Of a stretch of DNA of 64,000 nt, positions 31,297-41,428 are shown one piece after another. The DNA is from Stutzerimonas stutzeri. Lineage in GTDB: Bacteria > Pseudomonadota > Gammaproteobacteria > Pseudomonadales > Pseudomonadaceae. Both the position numbers and the translations under genes were made by a program. The first letter of the stretch is position 1; every line of letters starts with the position of its first letter. The notes beneath the pieces are model-generated. The model was not told the origin of the DNA. It did no database searches and worked only from the letters and a program-made list of their open reading frames with translations. The stretch lies in contig NC_015740.1 in NCBI RefSeq assembly GCF_000219605.1, forward strand, positions 1,798,001-1,862,000. Reading direction: 5' to 3'.

Positions 31297-33972
31297 TCAG
31301 CTGCCGATTAGCTGGCGCAATACGTAGTGCAGGATGCCGCCGGCCTTGAAGTACTGGACCTCGTTCAGCGTGTCGATGCGGCTCAGCACCTGGAACGAAT
31401 CGCGCGAGCCGTCCTGCCGTTCCACGTCGACGGTGAGCAGCTGGCGTGGCTTGATGTCCGCGCCGAGCCCTCGGATCGACAACTTCTCCGTGCCGTTCAG
31501 ACCCAGCGACTGACGCGTCTGCTCGCCGACGAACTGCAGCGCCAGCACGCCCATGCCGATGAGGTTGGATCGGTGGATGCGCTCGAAGCTCTCGGCGATG
31601 ACCGCCTTCACGCCCAGCAGGTTGGTGCCCTTGGCGGCCCAGTCACGGCTGGAGCCGGTGCCATACTCCTTGCCGGCGATCACCACCAGCGGCACGCCTT
31701 CGGCCTGATAGCGCATGGCGGCGTCGTAGATCGACAGCTTTTCACCACTCGGCTGGTAGAGCGTGTTGCCGCCTTCCTCGCCGCCGAGCATCTCGTTCTT
31801 GATGCGGATGTTGGCAAAGGTGCCGCGCATCATCACTTCGTGGTTGCCGCGGCGCGAGCCGTAGGAGTTGAAGTCTTCCGGCGCCACCCCCAGCGATTGC
31901 AGGTAAAGGCCGGCCGGCGAACTCGCCTTGATGTTGCCGGCGGGCGAGATGTGGTCGGTGGTGATGGAGTCACCGAACACCGCCAGAACCCGGGCATTCT
32001 CGACGTCCGCCGGCGGCGTTGGTGGCTGGCCGATATCTTCGAAGTAGGGCGGGTTCTGCACGTAGCTGGAGCTGGCATTCCACTGATAAGTGTCGCCGGC
32101 GCTGACCGGAATCTTCTGCCAGTGCTCGTCGCCGCTGAATACGTCGGCATAGCGGCTGCGGAACATCTCGCCATCGATACGCGCCACCGCTTCGGCGATT
32201 TCGGCGCTGCTCGGCCAGATATCCTTCAGGTACACCGGCTGATTCTGGTCGTCGTAGCCCAGCGGCTCGCGGTCCATGTTGATGCGCGTGGTGCCGGCCA
32301 GGGCGAAGGCGACCACCAGCGGTGGCGAGGCCAGCCAGTTGGCCTTGACCAGCGGGTGCACGCGGCCCTCGAAGTTGCGGTTGCCGGACAGCACCGACGA
32401 TACGATCAGGTCGTTGTCGGTAATCGCCTGGCCGATGGCATCCGGCAACGGTCCGGAGTTGCCGATACAGGTGGTGCAGCCATAGCCCACCAGGTTGAAG
32501 CCGAGCTGGTCCAGATAGCGTGTCAGCCCGGCCCGCTCGAGGTAGTCGGTGACCACCTTGGAGCCCGGCGCCAGTGAGGACTTGACCCAGGGCTGACGCT
32601 TGAGCCCGCGCTCAACCGCCTTCTTGGCGACCAGGCCGGCGGCCATCAGTACATTGGGGTTCGAGGTATTGGTGCAGGAGGTGATTGCCGCGATGACAAC
32701 CGCGCCGTGCTTGAGGTGGAAGTTCTCGCCCTTGACCTCCACCGAGGTGTCGGCCTGCTGCTTGCGCCCGCCGGTTTCCAGTAGCAGGTCGAAGTTGGCG
32801 CCGATATCGCCAAGCGTGACCCGGTCCTGCGGGCGCTTGGGCCCGGCTACGGACGGCTGCACCTGGGCCAGGTCCAGCTCCAGGGTGGCGGTGAACACCG
32901 GGTCCAGCGAATTGCTGTCACGCCACATGCCCTGCGCCTTGCTGTAGGCCTCGACCAGGGCAATGCGCTCCTCGTTGCGGCCGGTCAGGCGCAGGTAGTC
33001 GATGGTGATCTGGTCGACCGGGAAGAAGCCGCAGGTGGCGCCGTACTCGGGCGCCATGTTGCCGATGGTGGCACGGTCGGCCAGCGGCAGGTGATCCAGC
33101 CCCGGGCCGTAGAACTCGACGAATTTGCCGACCACGCCGTGCTTGCGCAGCATCTGCGTCACGGTTAGCACCAGGTCGGTGGCGGTGACGCCCTCGTTGA
33201 GCTTGCCGCTGAGGCGGAAACCGATCACCTCGGGAATCAGCATCGATACCGGTTGGCCGAGCATCGCCGCTTCGGCCTCGATGCCGCCGACACCCCAGCC
33301 GAGCACGCCGAGGCCATTGATCATGGTGGTGTGCGAATCGGTGCCGACCAGGGTGTCCGGGTAGGCGACGGTTTCGCCGTTCTCTTCGCGGGTCCAGACA
33401 ACCTGGCCGAGGTATTCCAGGTTGACCTGGTGGCAGATGCCGGTACCCGGCGGCACCACGCTGAAGTTGTCGAAGGCCTGCTGGCCCCAGCGCAGGAACT
33501 CGTAGCGTTCACCGTTGCGCTGCATCTCGATCTCGACGTTCTGCTCGAAGGCCTGGTCGCTGCCGAAGCGGTCGACCATCACCGAGTGGTCGATCACCAG
33601 GTCCACCGGCGACAGCGGGTTGATCTTCTGCGGATCATCGCCGGCCCTGGCCACGGCATCGCGCATGGCCGCGAGGTCGACTACTGCCGGGACGCCGGTG
33701 AAGTCCTGCATCAGTACCCGGGCGGGGCGGTACTGGATTTCCTGGTCCGAGCTGCGGGTTTGCAGCCAGCTCACCAGCGATCTGAGATCGTCGCTGCGTA
33801 CGGTCACGTCATCTTCCCAGCGCAGCAGGTTCTCCAGCAGCACCTTGAGGGAGGTGGGCAGTCGGCTGATGTCGCCCAGCTGGGCGGCTGCGTCGGGGAG
33901 GCTGTAGTAGTGGTAGGTCTTGCCGGCAACCTCGAGGCTGCGGCGACATTTCAGGCTATCCAGGGAAGGCAT
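31297..33972 (-). CDS. acnA: Aconitate hydratase A
   Basis: An 891-residue aconitase of the AcnA/IRP1 type, interconverting citrate and isocitrate in the TCA cycle. It opens [20 protein letters not shown]. The Fe-S cysteine segments [16 protein letters not shown] and [14 protein letters not shown] are present, as are the substrate loop [21 protein letters not shown] and the swivel-domain motif [19 protein letters not shown]. The length is normal. It is separated from rlmM, which is divergent, by about 170 bases. Confidence 0.97.
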   Translation of the reverse strand: MPSLDSLKCRRSLEVAGKTYHYYSLPDAAAQLGDISRLPTSLKVLLENLLRWEDDVTVRSDDLRSLVSWLQTRSSDQEIQYRPARVLMQDFTGVPAVVDLAAMRDAVARAGDDPQKINPLSPVDLVIDHSVMVDRFGSDQAFEQNVEIEMQRNGERYEFLRWGQQAFDNFSVVPPGTGICHQVNLEYLGQVVWTREENGETVAYPDTLVGTDSHTTMINGLGVLGWGVGGIEAEAAMLGQPVSMLIPEVIGFRLSGKLNEGVTATDLVLTVTQMLRKHGVVGKFVEFYGPGLDHLPLADRATIGNMAPEYGATCGFFPVDQITIDYLRLTGRNEERIALVEAYSKAQGMWRDSNSLDPVFTATLELDLAQVQPSVAGPKRPQDRVTLGDIGANFDLLLETGGRKQQADTSVEVKGENFHLKHGAVVIAAITSCTNTSNPNVLMAAGLVAKKAVERGLKRQPWVKSSLAPGSKVVTDYLERAGLTRYLDQLGFNLVGYGCTTCIGNSGPLPDAIGQAITDNDLIVSSVLSGNRNFEGRVHPLVKANWLASPPLVVAFALAGTTRINMDREPLGYDDQNQPVYLKDIWPSSAEIAEAVARIDGEMFRSRYADVFSGDEHWQKIPVSAGDTYQWNASSSYVQNPPYFEDIGQPPTPPADVENARVLAVFGDSITTDHISPAGNIKASSPAGLYLQSLGVAPEDFNSYGSRRGNHEVMMRGTFANIRIKNEMLGGEEGGNTLYQPSGEKLSIYDAAMRYQAEGVPLVVIAGKEYGTGSSRDWAAKGTNLLGVKAVIAESFERIHRSNLIGMGVLALQFVGEQTRQSLGLNGTEKLSIRGLGADIKPRQLLTVDVERQDGSRDSFQVLSRIDTLNEVQYFKAGGILHYVLRQLIGS

Positions 33973-34145
33973 TCCTCATCTCCTTGTGCCCACACGGTGA
34001 GGGCTGGCTGATGAACGAGCTTTGAAACTAGCCCTTGGGCAGGTGTTTCGCTACTGCACTGGACCGGGCGATGCGGGCGAGGGTTCCCGCGGTCGGCTAT
34101 GATGCGCGGCTTTGGCGCAGACCCGACCGCTCACAGGATCCGAAC

Positions 34146-35195
34146 ATGAATACATTGTTGCTGCATTGCCGCCCCGGGTTCGAAGGCGAGGTCTGTGCCG
34201 AAATCAGTGAGCACGCCGCCATCCTCGAAGTCGCCGGCTATGCCAAGGCGCGGCCTGACAGCGCCTGTGCCGAGTTCATCTGCAGCGAGCCCGGCGGCGC
34301 CGAAAGGCTGATGCGCCGGCTGCGCTTCGCCGATCTGATTTTTCCGCGGCAATGGGCACGTGGCGCCTACCTGCAGCTTCCGGAAACCGATCGCATCAGC
34401 GTGTTGCTGGCGCACCTGGCGGACTACCCGGTGTGCAGCAGCCTGTGGCTGGAGGTGCTGGATACCAACGATGGCAAGGAGCTTTCCAACTTCTGCCGCA
34501 AGTTCGAGGCGCCGCTGCGCAAGGCGCTGGTCAAGGCCGGGCGCCTCGACGAGCAGGGCAAGGGGCCGCGCCTTCTGCTCACGTTCAAGAGCGGTCGCGA
34601 AGTATTCGTCGGCATCGCCGAGGCGAACAACAGCGCGCTGTGGCCGATGGGCATCCCGCGCCTGAAGTTTCCGCGCCAGGCACCCAGCCGCTCGACGCTC
34701 AAGCTGGAGGAGGCCTGGCACCATTTCATCCCGCGTGAGCAGTGGGATACGCGGCTGGCGGCGGGCATGACCGGCGTCGATCTCGGCGCGGCGCCGGGCG
34801 GCTGGACCTGGCAGCTGGTCAACCGGCATATCAAGGTCAGCGCGGTGGACAACGGGCCGATGAACGCCGACCTGATGGATTCCGGGCTGGTGGAACATTT
34901 TCGCGCCGACGGCTTTACTTTCCGCCCGAAAAAGCCGGTGGACTGGATGGTCTGCGACATCGTCGAGAAGCCGGCGCGCAATGCTGCGCTGCTGGAAACC
35001 TGGATCGGCGAGGGCCTGTGCCGCGAGGCGGTGGTGAACCTCAAGTTGCCGATGAAGCAGCGCTACGCCGAGGTCAAGCGCCTGCTCGAACGTATTGCCG
35101 ACGGGCTGGCCGAACGTGGCGTCAAGGCCAGTATTGGCTGCAAGCAGCTGTATCACGACCGGGAAGAGGTGACCTGTCACCTGCGCCGCCTCTGA
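34146..35195 (+). CDS. rlmM: 23S rRNA 2'-O-ribose C2498 methyltransferase
   Basis: A 349-residue SAM-dependent methyltransferase that modifies C2498 of 23S rRNA. An N-terminal THUMP-like region precedes the Rossmann domain with GVDLGAAPGGWTWQLVN (about residues 212-228). The catalytic lysine segment VVNLKLPMKQRYAEV and the tail CKQLYHDREEVTCHLRR agree with RlmM (YgdE). ATG 34146 starts at the family's MNTLLLHCRPGFE. The longer frame adds 37 poorly supported residues. Confidence 0.96.
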   Translation: MNTLLLHCRPGFEGEVCAEISEHAAILEVAGYAKARPDSACAEFICSEPGGAERLMRRLRFADLIFPRQWARGAYLQLPETDRISVLLAHLADYPVCSSLWLEVLDTNDGKELSNFCRKFEAPLRKALVKAGRLDEQGKGPRLLLTFKSGREVFVGIAEANNSALWPMGIPRLKFPRQAPSRSTLKLEEAWHHFIPREQWDTRLAAGMTGVDLGAAPGGWTWQLVNRHIKVSAVDNGPMNADLMDSGLVEHFRADGFTFRPKKPVDWMVCDIVEKPARNAALLETWIGEGLCREAVVNLKLPMKQRYAEVKRLLERIADGLAERGVKASIGCKQLYHDREEVTCHLRRL

Positions 35196-35267
35196 TCGTT
35201 GATCGGCAGCGGATGACCTGTTCTCCCGCTTGCGCCACAATGCACGCCTGTTTTCCGGAGCCCTCTG

Positions 35268-35519
35268 ATGAGCCAATCAGCTGAAATGACTGTCGACGCC
35301 GTTCTCGACGCCACCGGCCTGAACTGTCCCGAGCCGGTGATGATGCTGCACAACAAGGTGCGCGACCTGGCTGGCGGGGCCATGCTCAAGGTCATCGCTA
35401 CCGATCCCTCGACCCAGCGCGACATTCCCAAGTTCTGCGTGTTCCTCGGCCATGATCTGGTCGAACAGCAGGCCGAGGCCGGTACCTATCTGTACTGGAT
35501 TCGCAAGAAACTCGACTGA
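35268..35519 (+). CDS. tusA: Sulfur carrier protein TusA
   Basis: An 83-residue protein with the SirA/TusA signature [16 protein letters not shown], whose cysteine carries the persulfide. TusA relays sulfur from IscS to tRNA thiolation and other pathways. It follows rlmM after 72 bases, an order also seen in P. aeruginosa. Confidence 0.95.
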   Translation: MSQSAEMTVDAVLDATGLNCPEPVMMLHNKVRDLAGGAMLKVIATDPSTQRDIPKFCVFLGHDLVEQQAEAGTYLYWIRKKLD

Positions 35520-35560
35520 CCGCGCCTTCCCGCAGGGCCGACGCTCGGTGCCGTTGCGTG

Positions 35561-36415
35561 TCAGAGATCCGGCGCGGCGGCTTGCGTATTCTGCCGCCGC
35601 CACATGCGGGTCAGCCAGCGCCAGGCGATCCATCCGCCGCCGATCAGGTAGATCAGCCCCCCCGGCACCCACATGATCAGCCCGGCCAGCTGCTGATCTT
35701 CCACTGAGCGGCCTTCACCGTAGAACGACACGCTACCGAAGGTGAGCAGGGCGCCCAGCAGACCGGTGTGCATCAGCGTCAGCAGCACCGCCATCAGTGC
35801 CTGTGGAACCTGCTTCGGGTTTGCGCGCAGCACCGACCACCAGAACAGCCAACCGGTGAACAGGAAGCATGCATGCTCGAAGGCATGCCACCAGAGGTTG
35901 TCCAGCGCCAGCACATAGAGCTTCGGTGTGTGCCAGATCCAGATCACCGCGCCATGCAGCAGCGCCAGCAGCGTGGGGTAGCGCCCGGCACGCAGGATGC
36001 CGGTCCACAGCGGCTGGGCGAAGCGCCCGGTGACCCCGCGCCATTGCGGCAGCGGTCGCGCCAGCGCCCACAGCGGGGCGATCACGATGATGAACAGCAT
36101 GTGTTGGGTCATGTGCCAGGCCGTGCTGGTTTCCGCCCAGTCGTCGATGGGGCCGAACACCGAGAACACCACCAGCAGCATTGCCGCGTGAAAGCAGAGG
36201 GCTTCATGGCGCCGCGGCGCAACCTTGCGACCGCCGAGCAGGTACAGCAGCCAGGCTGCTGCCACCAGCAAAGCGGTCAGCAGCAGCGGCGCGCGGTCGA
36301 GCACATGGGCGTCGAACAGGCCGTGGGCGAAGGCCGGCGTCGATACACTCAGGGCTGCCGGCAACGCCAGCAGTCCCGGTGGCACTCGCCGTTTGGCTCG
36401 GGAGATCACAGGCAT
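35561..36415 (-). CDS. ctaG: Cytochrome c oxidase assembly protein CtaG (caa3 type)
   Basis: A 284-residue polytopic membrane protein of the caa3_CtaG family, which assists assembly of the copper centre of aa3/caa3 oxidases. Typical segments are STAWHMTQHMLFIIVIAPLWAL, LLHGAVIWIWHTPKLYVLAL and HACFLFTGWLFWWSVL. The start at 36415 follows the end of the preceding gene with a ten-base overlap. A longer open frame upstream overlaps other genes and is not coding. It is the last gene of the cox operon on this strand. Confidence 0.9.
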   Translation of the reverse strand: MPVISRAKRRVPPGLLALPAALSVSTPAFAHGLFDAHVLDRAPLLLTALLVAAAWLLYLLGGRKVAPRRHEALCFHAAMLLVVFSVFGPIDDWAETSTAWHMTQHMLFIIVIAPLWALARPLPQWRGVTGRFAQPLWTGILRAGRYPTLLALLHGAVIWIWHTPKLYVLALDNLWWHAFEHACFLFTGWLFWWSVLRANPKQVPQALMAVLLTLMHTGLLGALLTFGSVSFYGEGRSVEDQQLAGLIMWVPGGLIYLIGGGWIAWRWLTRMWRRQNTQAAAPDL

Positions 36416-36765
36416 GGCGGTATCTGCAACAGCGGAATGCCGACGAACAGCGTGGCCAGGGCCGCGATGAAGTGAATCCCCGCAGCGATCTTGGTGACGA
36501 ACTGCTGCCGTTCGTTCTGTTCCTCCGGTGCCCGCGACAGACGCCAGAAATAGCGCGCCATCCACAGCAGCAACGCAAGGGTCAGCAGGGTCAGGGCACC
36601 CAGGCTGCCGTTCAGCCAGTTCCATACGCCCTGGGCCGGGTCGGGCGGGCTGAGCTTGCAGATCACCGCCTGGCCGCCATACATGGCGACGAACCACAGG
36701 CTCCAGATGATCAGGCCGATCGGAATCTGGATCGGATGGTAGGGCGACGTCCGCGCATACCTCAT
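36406..36765 (-). CDS. Small membrane protein of the cox operon
   Basis: A 119-residue protein with three hydrophobic stretches (PIGLIIWSLWFVAMYGGQAV, LGALTLLTLALLLWMARYFW, IHFIAALATLFVGIPLLQI). It lies between the fused oxidase subunit and ctaG. Its ATG overlaps the upstream stop by one base (TGATG) and its end overlaps ctaG, so translation is tightly coupled. I do not recognise the family. A small oxidase subunit or assembly factor is an inference from position. Confidence 0.75.
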   Translation of the reverse strand: MRYARTSPYHPIQIPIGLIIWSLWFVAMYGGQAVICKLSPPDPAQGVWNWLNGSLGALTLLTLALLLWMARYFWRLSRAPEEQNERQQFVTKIAAGIHFIAALATLFVGIPLLQIPPCL

Positions 36766-39293
36766 CACGCACCTCCCCAGGTGGCCGGAAACAGCACGAT
36801 GGCCGCATAGCTGACCCAGAGCACACCCAGGTTGTAGTACCAGAGCTGCTCGACCACGACGGGCTCGTATGGCGCCTTGTCGCCCACGTAACCGAGGGCT
36901 ACGCGCCATGCCTGCAGACCGGTGAGCACCGCTGCCAGTGTGCAATGGATCAGGCTGTACGCGAGCATCACGAACACCACGGCATCATGTGCGGTTTCGG
37001 TAGGTGCCAGCCCCGCGCTCAGCATCAGCCACAGCAGCATCACCGACTGCGCCAGTGCCAGCAGCCCCAGCCACGCCAGCTGTGCCATCAGCCCGTGGTG
37101 CGTGCCGGCCCGCAGGCGCTTGATCAGACGGTGCAGCCAGAGCGTGCCCGCGCTCAGCAGCACGGCGCTGGCGAACATCAGCCAGCCGTTGAGCTGGCTC
37201 TCCGGCACCCGCCATTGCGGCGAAACGGTCCAGAGGTAGAACCAGCCGAACAGCAGCGACAGATACAGCGCGCCGTTGGCCAACAGCGTTACGCCCATGC
37301 CCCACAGGCCCGGCCCGTCGAAGGTGCGTGAATGCAGCGGCGGCTCACCGGGCTGGGTATGGGCATCCGGCGCGGCGGCGGGGTGGGCACCGTTCTCCCA
37401 CGACCAGCGCAGCAGTACCACCACCGTCGCCACGGTCGCGCCGAGGGCGACCCAGTAGAACTTGTTCAGCAGGCTGAGGCAGAGCACGGCGAGGAACACG
37501 GACGCGATGAACGGCAGCCAGCTGTTGCCCGGTAGGTGAATGATCTCTCGGACCTTGCCGGTCAGCGGGTCGCTGCCCCAGGTCTCCCGGCGGCCATGAT
37601 CGATTACCGTCAGCGCGTGCTCGCCTCGGGCTACGCTGTCTGGCAGGTCCGGGTCCTTCCATAGCGGGTGGCGATCGGTTACGTCCGGCAGGCTGACGAA
37701 GTTGTAGGCGCTCGGTGGCAGGCAGGTGGCCCACTCCAGCGTATCGGCCTGCCAGGGGTTCTTCGGCGCCGGCTTGCCGAAACGGAAGTGCAGCACGATG
37801 TCGAGCAGGATGGTCGCCACGCCCACCGCCATGATGAAGCTGCCGATGGAGGACACCAGGTTGGGCATGTCCCAGCCCAGTCCCGTGTCATAGGTGTAGA
37901 CCCGGCGCGGCATGCCGATCAGCCCGGTCCAGTGCATGATCAGGAAGGTCACGTTGAAGCCGATGAAGAACAGCCAGAAGCCCCAGCGGCCTAGCCGTTC
38001 CGATGGCATGCGCCCGGAGAAGTGCGGCAGCCAGTAGTACAGCCCGGCCATCAACGGAAAGAACATGCCGCCCACCAGCACGTAGTGCATGTGAGCAACC
38101 ACGAAGTGGGTGTCGTGCACCTGCCAGTCGAACGGCACCAGCGCCAGCATCACCCCGGTCAGCCCGCCGGCGACGAAGACGATGAGAAAGCCCACCAGCC
38201 AGAGCATTGGCACCTTGTATACCGGCTTGCCGAGCCAGAGCGTTGCCAGCCAGGCAAAGATCTGCACCCCGGTGGGGATCGCCACCAGCATGCTCGCCGC
38301 CGAGAAGAACGCTGTGGCCAGCTGCGGAATGCCGACCGTGAACATGTGGTGCACCCACAGCCCGAAACTGATGAAGCCGGTGGTCAGCACGCCCAGTACC
38401 ACCCAGCGGTAGCCCACCAGCGGACGCTGGCAGAACACCGGGATCAGCGTCGAGACGATGCCTGCCCCCGGCAGGAAGATGATGTACACCTCGGGGTGGC
38501 CGAACAGCCAGAACAGGTGCTGCCAGAGCACCGGGTCACCGCCCCGGGCGACATCGAAGAATGGCATACCGGCCGCGCGCTCCAGCTCCAGCAGAATGGA
38601 GCCTAGGATCAATGGCGGGAAGCCGACCACGATCATCATGGCCATCACCAGGATGTACCACGCATAGAGCGGCATCTTGTGCAGCGCCATGCCGCTGGCG
38701 CGGGTGCGCAGGATCGACACCACCAATTCGACGCCCGCGCTCACCGCGGAAATCTCGACGAAGGTGATGCCCAGCAGCCAGAAGTCCGAATTCACGCCCG
38801 GCGTGTGGGCGGAACTGGACAGCGGCGTGTACATGAACCAGCCGGCCTTTGGCGCGATGTCGAGAAAGATGCTCGACAGCAGGATCAGCCCGCCGAACAG
38901 GTAGCAGTAGTAGCCCAGCGCGGAAAGCCGCGGGAATACCAGGTCGCGGGCGCCGATCATCTTCGGGATCAGGTAGACCGCCAGCCCTTCCATCATCGGC
39001 ACGGCGAAGAGGAACATCATCACCGTGCCATGCATGGTGAAGACCTGGTTGTAGACGTCCGGCTCCATCAGCTCGTAGCCGGGCAGCGCGAGCTGCGTGC
39101 GGATCAGCATCGCCAGCAGACCGCCGACGAGGAAGAAGAAGGCGCCGGTCACCAGGAATCGAAGGCCGATGCTGGTGTGGTTGACGATGGTCAGCGCGCG
39201 CCAGCCGCGCGGGTTGCCCCACACCTCGTTGAACTGGTCGTGCAGCTGGTCAGGGTCGGTGGCGGGGGCGCCAGTGTTATGAGTCGGGGTCAT
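36765..39293 (-). CDS. caa3-type cytochrome c oxidase, fused subunits I and III
   Basis: An 842-residue fusion. Residues about 1-530 are subunit I, with the haem-copper ligand segments MHGTVMMFLFAVPMMEGLAV, WLFGHPEVYIIFLPGAGI and HDTHFVVAHMHYVL. About 600-842 form a subunit III-like membrane region (GPGLWGMGVTLLANGALYLS, LFGWFYLWTVSPQW). Fused I+III subunits are known in some aa3/caa3 oxidases (CoxAC or CtaD-like). The start overlaps the coxB stop (ATGA). This enzyme would reduce oxygen at high tension. Confidence 0.93.
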   Translation of the reverse strand: MTPTHNTGAPATDPDQLHDQFNEVWGNPRGWRALTIVNHTSIGLRFLVTGAFFFLVGGLLAMLIRTQLALPGYELMEPDVYNQVFTMHGTVMMFLFAVPMMEGLAVYLIPKMIGARDLVFPRLSALGYYCYLFGGLILLSSIFLDIAPKAGWFMYTPLSSSAHTPGVNSDFWLLGITFVEISAVSAGVELVVSILRTRASGMALHKMPLYAWYILVMAMMIVVGFPPLILGSILLELERAAGMPFFDVARGGDPVLWQHLFWLFGHPEVYIIFLPGAGIVSTLIPVFCQRPLVGYRWVVLGVLTTGFISFGLWVHHMFTVGIPQLATAFFSAASMLVAIPTGVQIFAWLATLWLGKPVYKVPMLWLVGFLIVFVAGGLTGVMLALVPFDWQVHDTHFVVAHMHYVLVGGMFFPLMAGLYYWLPHFSGRMPSERLGRWGFWLFFIGFNVTFLIMHWTGLIGMPRRVYTYDTGLGWDMPNLVSSIGSFIMAVGVATILLDIVLHFRFGKPAPKNPWQADTLEWATCLPPSAYNFVSLPDVTDRHPLWKDPDLPDSVARGEHALTVIDHGRRETWGSDPLTGKVREIIHLPGNSWLPFIASVFLAVLCLSLLNKFYWVALGATVATVVVLLRWSWENGAHPAAAPDAHTQPGEPPLHSRTFDGPGLWGMGVTLLANGALYLSLLFGWFYLWTVSPQWRVPESQLNGWLMFASAVLLSAGTLWLHRLIKRLRAGTHHGLMAQLAWLGLLALAQSVMLLWLMLSAGLAPTETAHDAVVFVMLAYSLIHCTLAAVLTGLQAWRVALGYVGDKAPYEPVVVEQLWYYNLGVLWVSYAAIVLFPATWGGA

Positions 39294-40306
39294 GGAGCGA
39301 GCGTCTCCAGCCAGTCGGCAAGCTGGCCGAGGGTTTCTTCGGGAATGTCGTCGTGGCGGGGCATGGCAATGCCGTACTTGATGCTCTGATGATCGCTGAG
39401 CCAGCGGCGCAGGCCTTCGGCGTCGTTGGCAATCACCCCGGCGCCCAGCGTCGGGCGGGTCGCCAGGTCGCTCAGATCCGGGGCGCGATTGCCGTCACTG
39501 ACACCGGCGACGCGGTGGCACTGCCCGCAGCGCTCGTCGAACACCTGACTGGCGGCGCCGCCCGGCGGCTGGTGCTCACGCCCGGTGCGGGCCTCGATCC
39601 AAGTGGCGAACGCATCGGCTTCGAGAGCTTCGACATGCAGGATCATGTGCGCGTGCTGGCTGCCGCAGAACTCCGAACACTGCCCGCGGAAGACGCCAGT
39701 CTGGGAGGCCTGCAGACGCAAGGTGTTGGTCCGCCCGGGCACCATGTCCAGTTTGCCGCCCAGTCGCGGCACCCAGAACGAATGGATGACGTCGGCACTG
39801 GTCACCTCGACGTCGACGGGTCTATCTATCGGCAGGATGAACTGATTGGCGGTCACCACGCCGCTTTCCGGGTAACGCACCTCCCACCACCATTGATGGC
39901 CGATCACCTGGACACGCAGCGGCTGTTCGCCTTCCACCGGCAGCGGCAGCATGCTGCGTCCGGTAGGGATGCCGAAGGCCAGCAGCGCGACGATGCTGAC
40001 CGTGGGCAGGACGAGGCCGCCACCGATGATCCAGCGCCGGTTGATGCGCTTGGCCTCTTCGGCGCTGTGGGTGCGCGGCTGACGCAGCATGGCGTAGATC
40101 CACAGCGCGCTGACCACCACCAGCACCACCACGGAGAAGCCGAACATCGCCCACCAGACATTAGCCACATCGCGCGCCATGGGTCCGGCCGGCGACAGCG
40201 CCGATTGCGGCCCCTCGCAGCCGAGCAGCGAAGGAACTGCCAGCGCCAGCGTGGTCCATTTGAAAGGGTTGCCGCCTCGTCTCGTTGAGCGGGCGGCCTG
40301 TTTCAG
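39290..40306 (-). CDS. coxB: caa3-type cytochrome c oxidase subunit II with cytochrome c domain
   Basis: Subunit II with a lipoprotein-like signal (TTLALAVPSLLGCEG) and two membrane helices. A CuA domain (QVIGHQWWWEVRYP, then CSEFCGSQHAHMILHV) and a C-terminal cytochrome c with CGQCH follow. The cytochrome domain marks it as caa3 type. The start is uncertain. CTG 40306 gives a compact basic signal peptide of the right kind. An ATG at 40378 would overlap the divergent gene at 40328. The frame continues upstream, but not as convincing protein. It is first in the operon with the fused I+III gene. Confidence 0.88.
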   Translation of the reverse strand: MKQAARSTRRGGNPFKWTTLALAVPSLLGCEGPQSALSPAGPMARDVANVWWAMFGFSVVVLVVVSALWIYAMLRQPRTHSAEEAKRINRRWIIGGGLVLPTVSIVALLAFGIPTGRSMLPLPVEGEQPLRVQVIGHQWWWEVRYPESGVVTANQFILPIDRPVDVEVTSADVIHSFWVPRLGGKLDMVPGRTNTLRLQASQTGVFRGQCSEFCGSQHAHMILHVEALEADAFATWIEARTGREHQPPGGAASQVFDERCGQCHRVAGVSDGNRAPDLSDLATRPTLGAGVIANDAEGLRRWLSDHQSIKYGIAMPRHDDIPEETLGQLADWLETLAP

Positions 40307-40327
40307 TTTGGAGCCTGGGAGGGCCGG

Positions 40328-40807
40328 ATGGCCACAGAACGCGAGTCCATCAACAGTAACGCTGCCATTGCGGGCCATCCGCTGCACCCGATGATGATCC
40401 ATTTCCCGGTCGCTGCCCTGATCGGTCTGGTGCCGGCGGACCTGGCCTACCTCTGGACTCTCGACGAGTTCTGGTGGCGTGCTGCGCTCTGGCTGTCCGG
40501 CGTCGGCGCGATCGGCGGCTGGATCGCCAGCATCGCGGGTGTCATCGACCTGGTATCGGTCCAGCAGATCCGCCGCAAGGTCACCGCCTGGTGCCATGCG
40601 ATCCTGGCGGTGATGATGCTGTCGTTGGCCTCGCTGAACTGGCTGCTGCGCTACCAGGGCATGGACCGCGGCGACGGCGACGCGATGTGGGGGCTGTATC
40701 TCTCGCTGCTCACGGCCGTGCTGATTTCCCTGGCCGCTTTCCTTGGCGGGCGGCTGGTCTACGAGCACGCGGTCGGTGTGGATCTGGATGGCGAGCAGGC
40801 GCCCTGA
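40328..40807 (+). CDS. DUF2231 family membrane protein
   Basis: A 159-residue protein with four hydrophobic helices. It has the DUF2231 opening GHPLHPMMIHFPVAALIGLVP, whose histidines may bind heme or metal. It is divergent from the caa3 operon, and proteins of this family often accompany cytochrome genes. The function is unknown. ATG 40328 follows GGGAGGG. Confidence 0.85.
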   Translation: MATERESINSNAAIAGHPLHPMMIHFPVAALIGLVPADLAYLWTLDEFWWRAALWLSGVGAIGGWIASIAGVIDLVSVQQIRRKVTAWCHAILAVMMLSLASLNWLLRYQGMDRGDGDAMWGLYLSLLTAVLISLAAFLGGRLVYEHAVGVDLDGEQAP

Positions 40808-40909
40808 GCCGTCGCAACGACGTGCCGGAGACGGCCAGCTCGGGCAGGCGGGATGGGAATGGTCGAGGCGGGCCGGGCGATCGGTCATGCGGGGCGGTCA
40901 TTCCTTGAG

Positions 40910-41335
40910 TCAGAAGGGTTTGGCCAGTACCAGCCACAGGGTCAGGGCAATCAGAACCGGCACCAGTACACCCAGTGCCATGCACTGGTATGTGACGCCG
41001 CGCTCCGGCTCACGTTCGATACGCAGGACCAGAACGCCACACAGCGCATGACAGAGCGCCATGGCGGTGACCACCGTGAGTTTCATGATCAGCCAGCCGG
41101 CGAGGGTGCCGTCACGCAGGAACAATGCCGTGCCGGACCCAATGGCCAGTAGCGCGGCCGGTGTGCTGATGAGGGTGAAGACCATGCGGGTGAGGTGGGC
41201 ATGGTCGCGGTAGAACAGCTGCTCGCTGCGCTTGGTGCCGGCGGCGATCATCGCCGGAAGATAGAGCAGCGAGCCGCACCAGCAGAGCAGGGCGGCGAAA
41301 TGCAGCAGTTTGAGCAAGGGCATGCCGGTCTCCAT
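40910..41335 (-). CDS. CopD/HemJ-like small membrane protein
   Basis: A 141-residue protein with four helices: LLKLLHFAALLCWCGSLLYL, FTLISTPAALLAIGSGTALF, LIMKLTVVTAMALCHALCGV and ALGVLVPVLIALTLWLVLA. The histidine in the first helix and overall plan resemble CopD-domain or HemJ-like proteins. A role in heme or copper supply to the nearby oxidase is inferred from position only. ATG 41335 and ATG 41323 are both possible starts. Confidence 0.7.
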   Translation of the reverse strand: METGMPLLKLLHFAALLCWCGSLLYLPAMIAAGTKRSEQLFYRDHAHLTRMVFTLISTPAALLAIGSGTALFLRDGTLAGWLIMKLTVVTAMALCHALCGVLVLRIEREPERGVTYQCMALGVLVPVLIALTLWLVLAKPF

Positions 41336-41428
41336 CCTGCCTGACGCGAATCTGAGGATGTGACAGTGGCGCTTCAGGGCAGTTCGTCGCTTTTGCCGGC
41401 GACCTGCCTTCCCGGTCGTTCGCGGGTG

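Noticed and set aside
35561..36826. A 421-codon version of CtaG
   Set aside because: The first 137 codons are out of frame with two overlapping real genes and show no membrane helices. The family start is at 36415.
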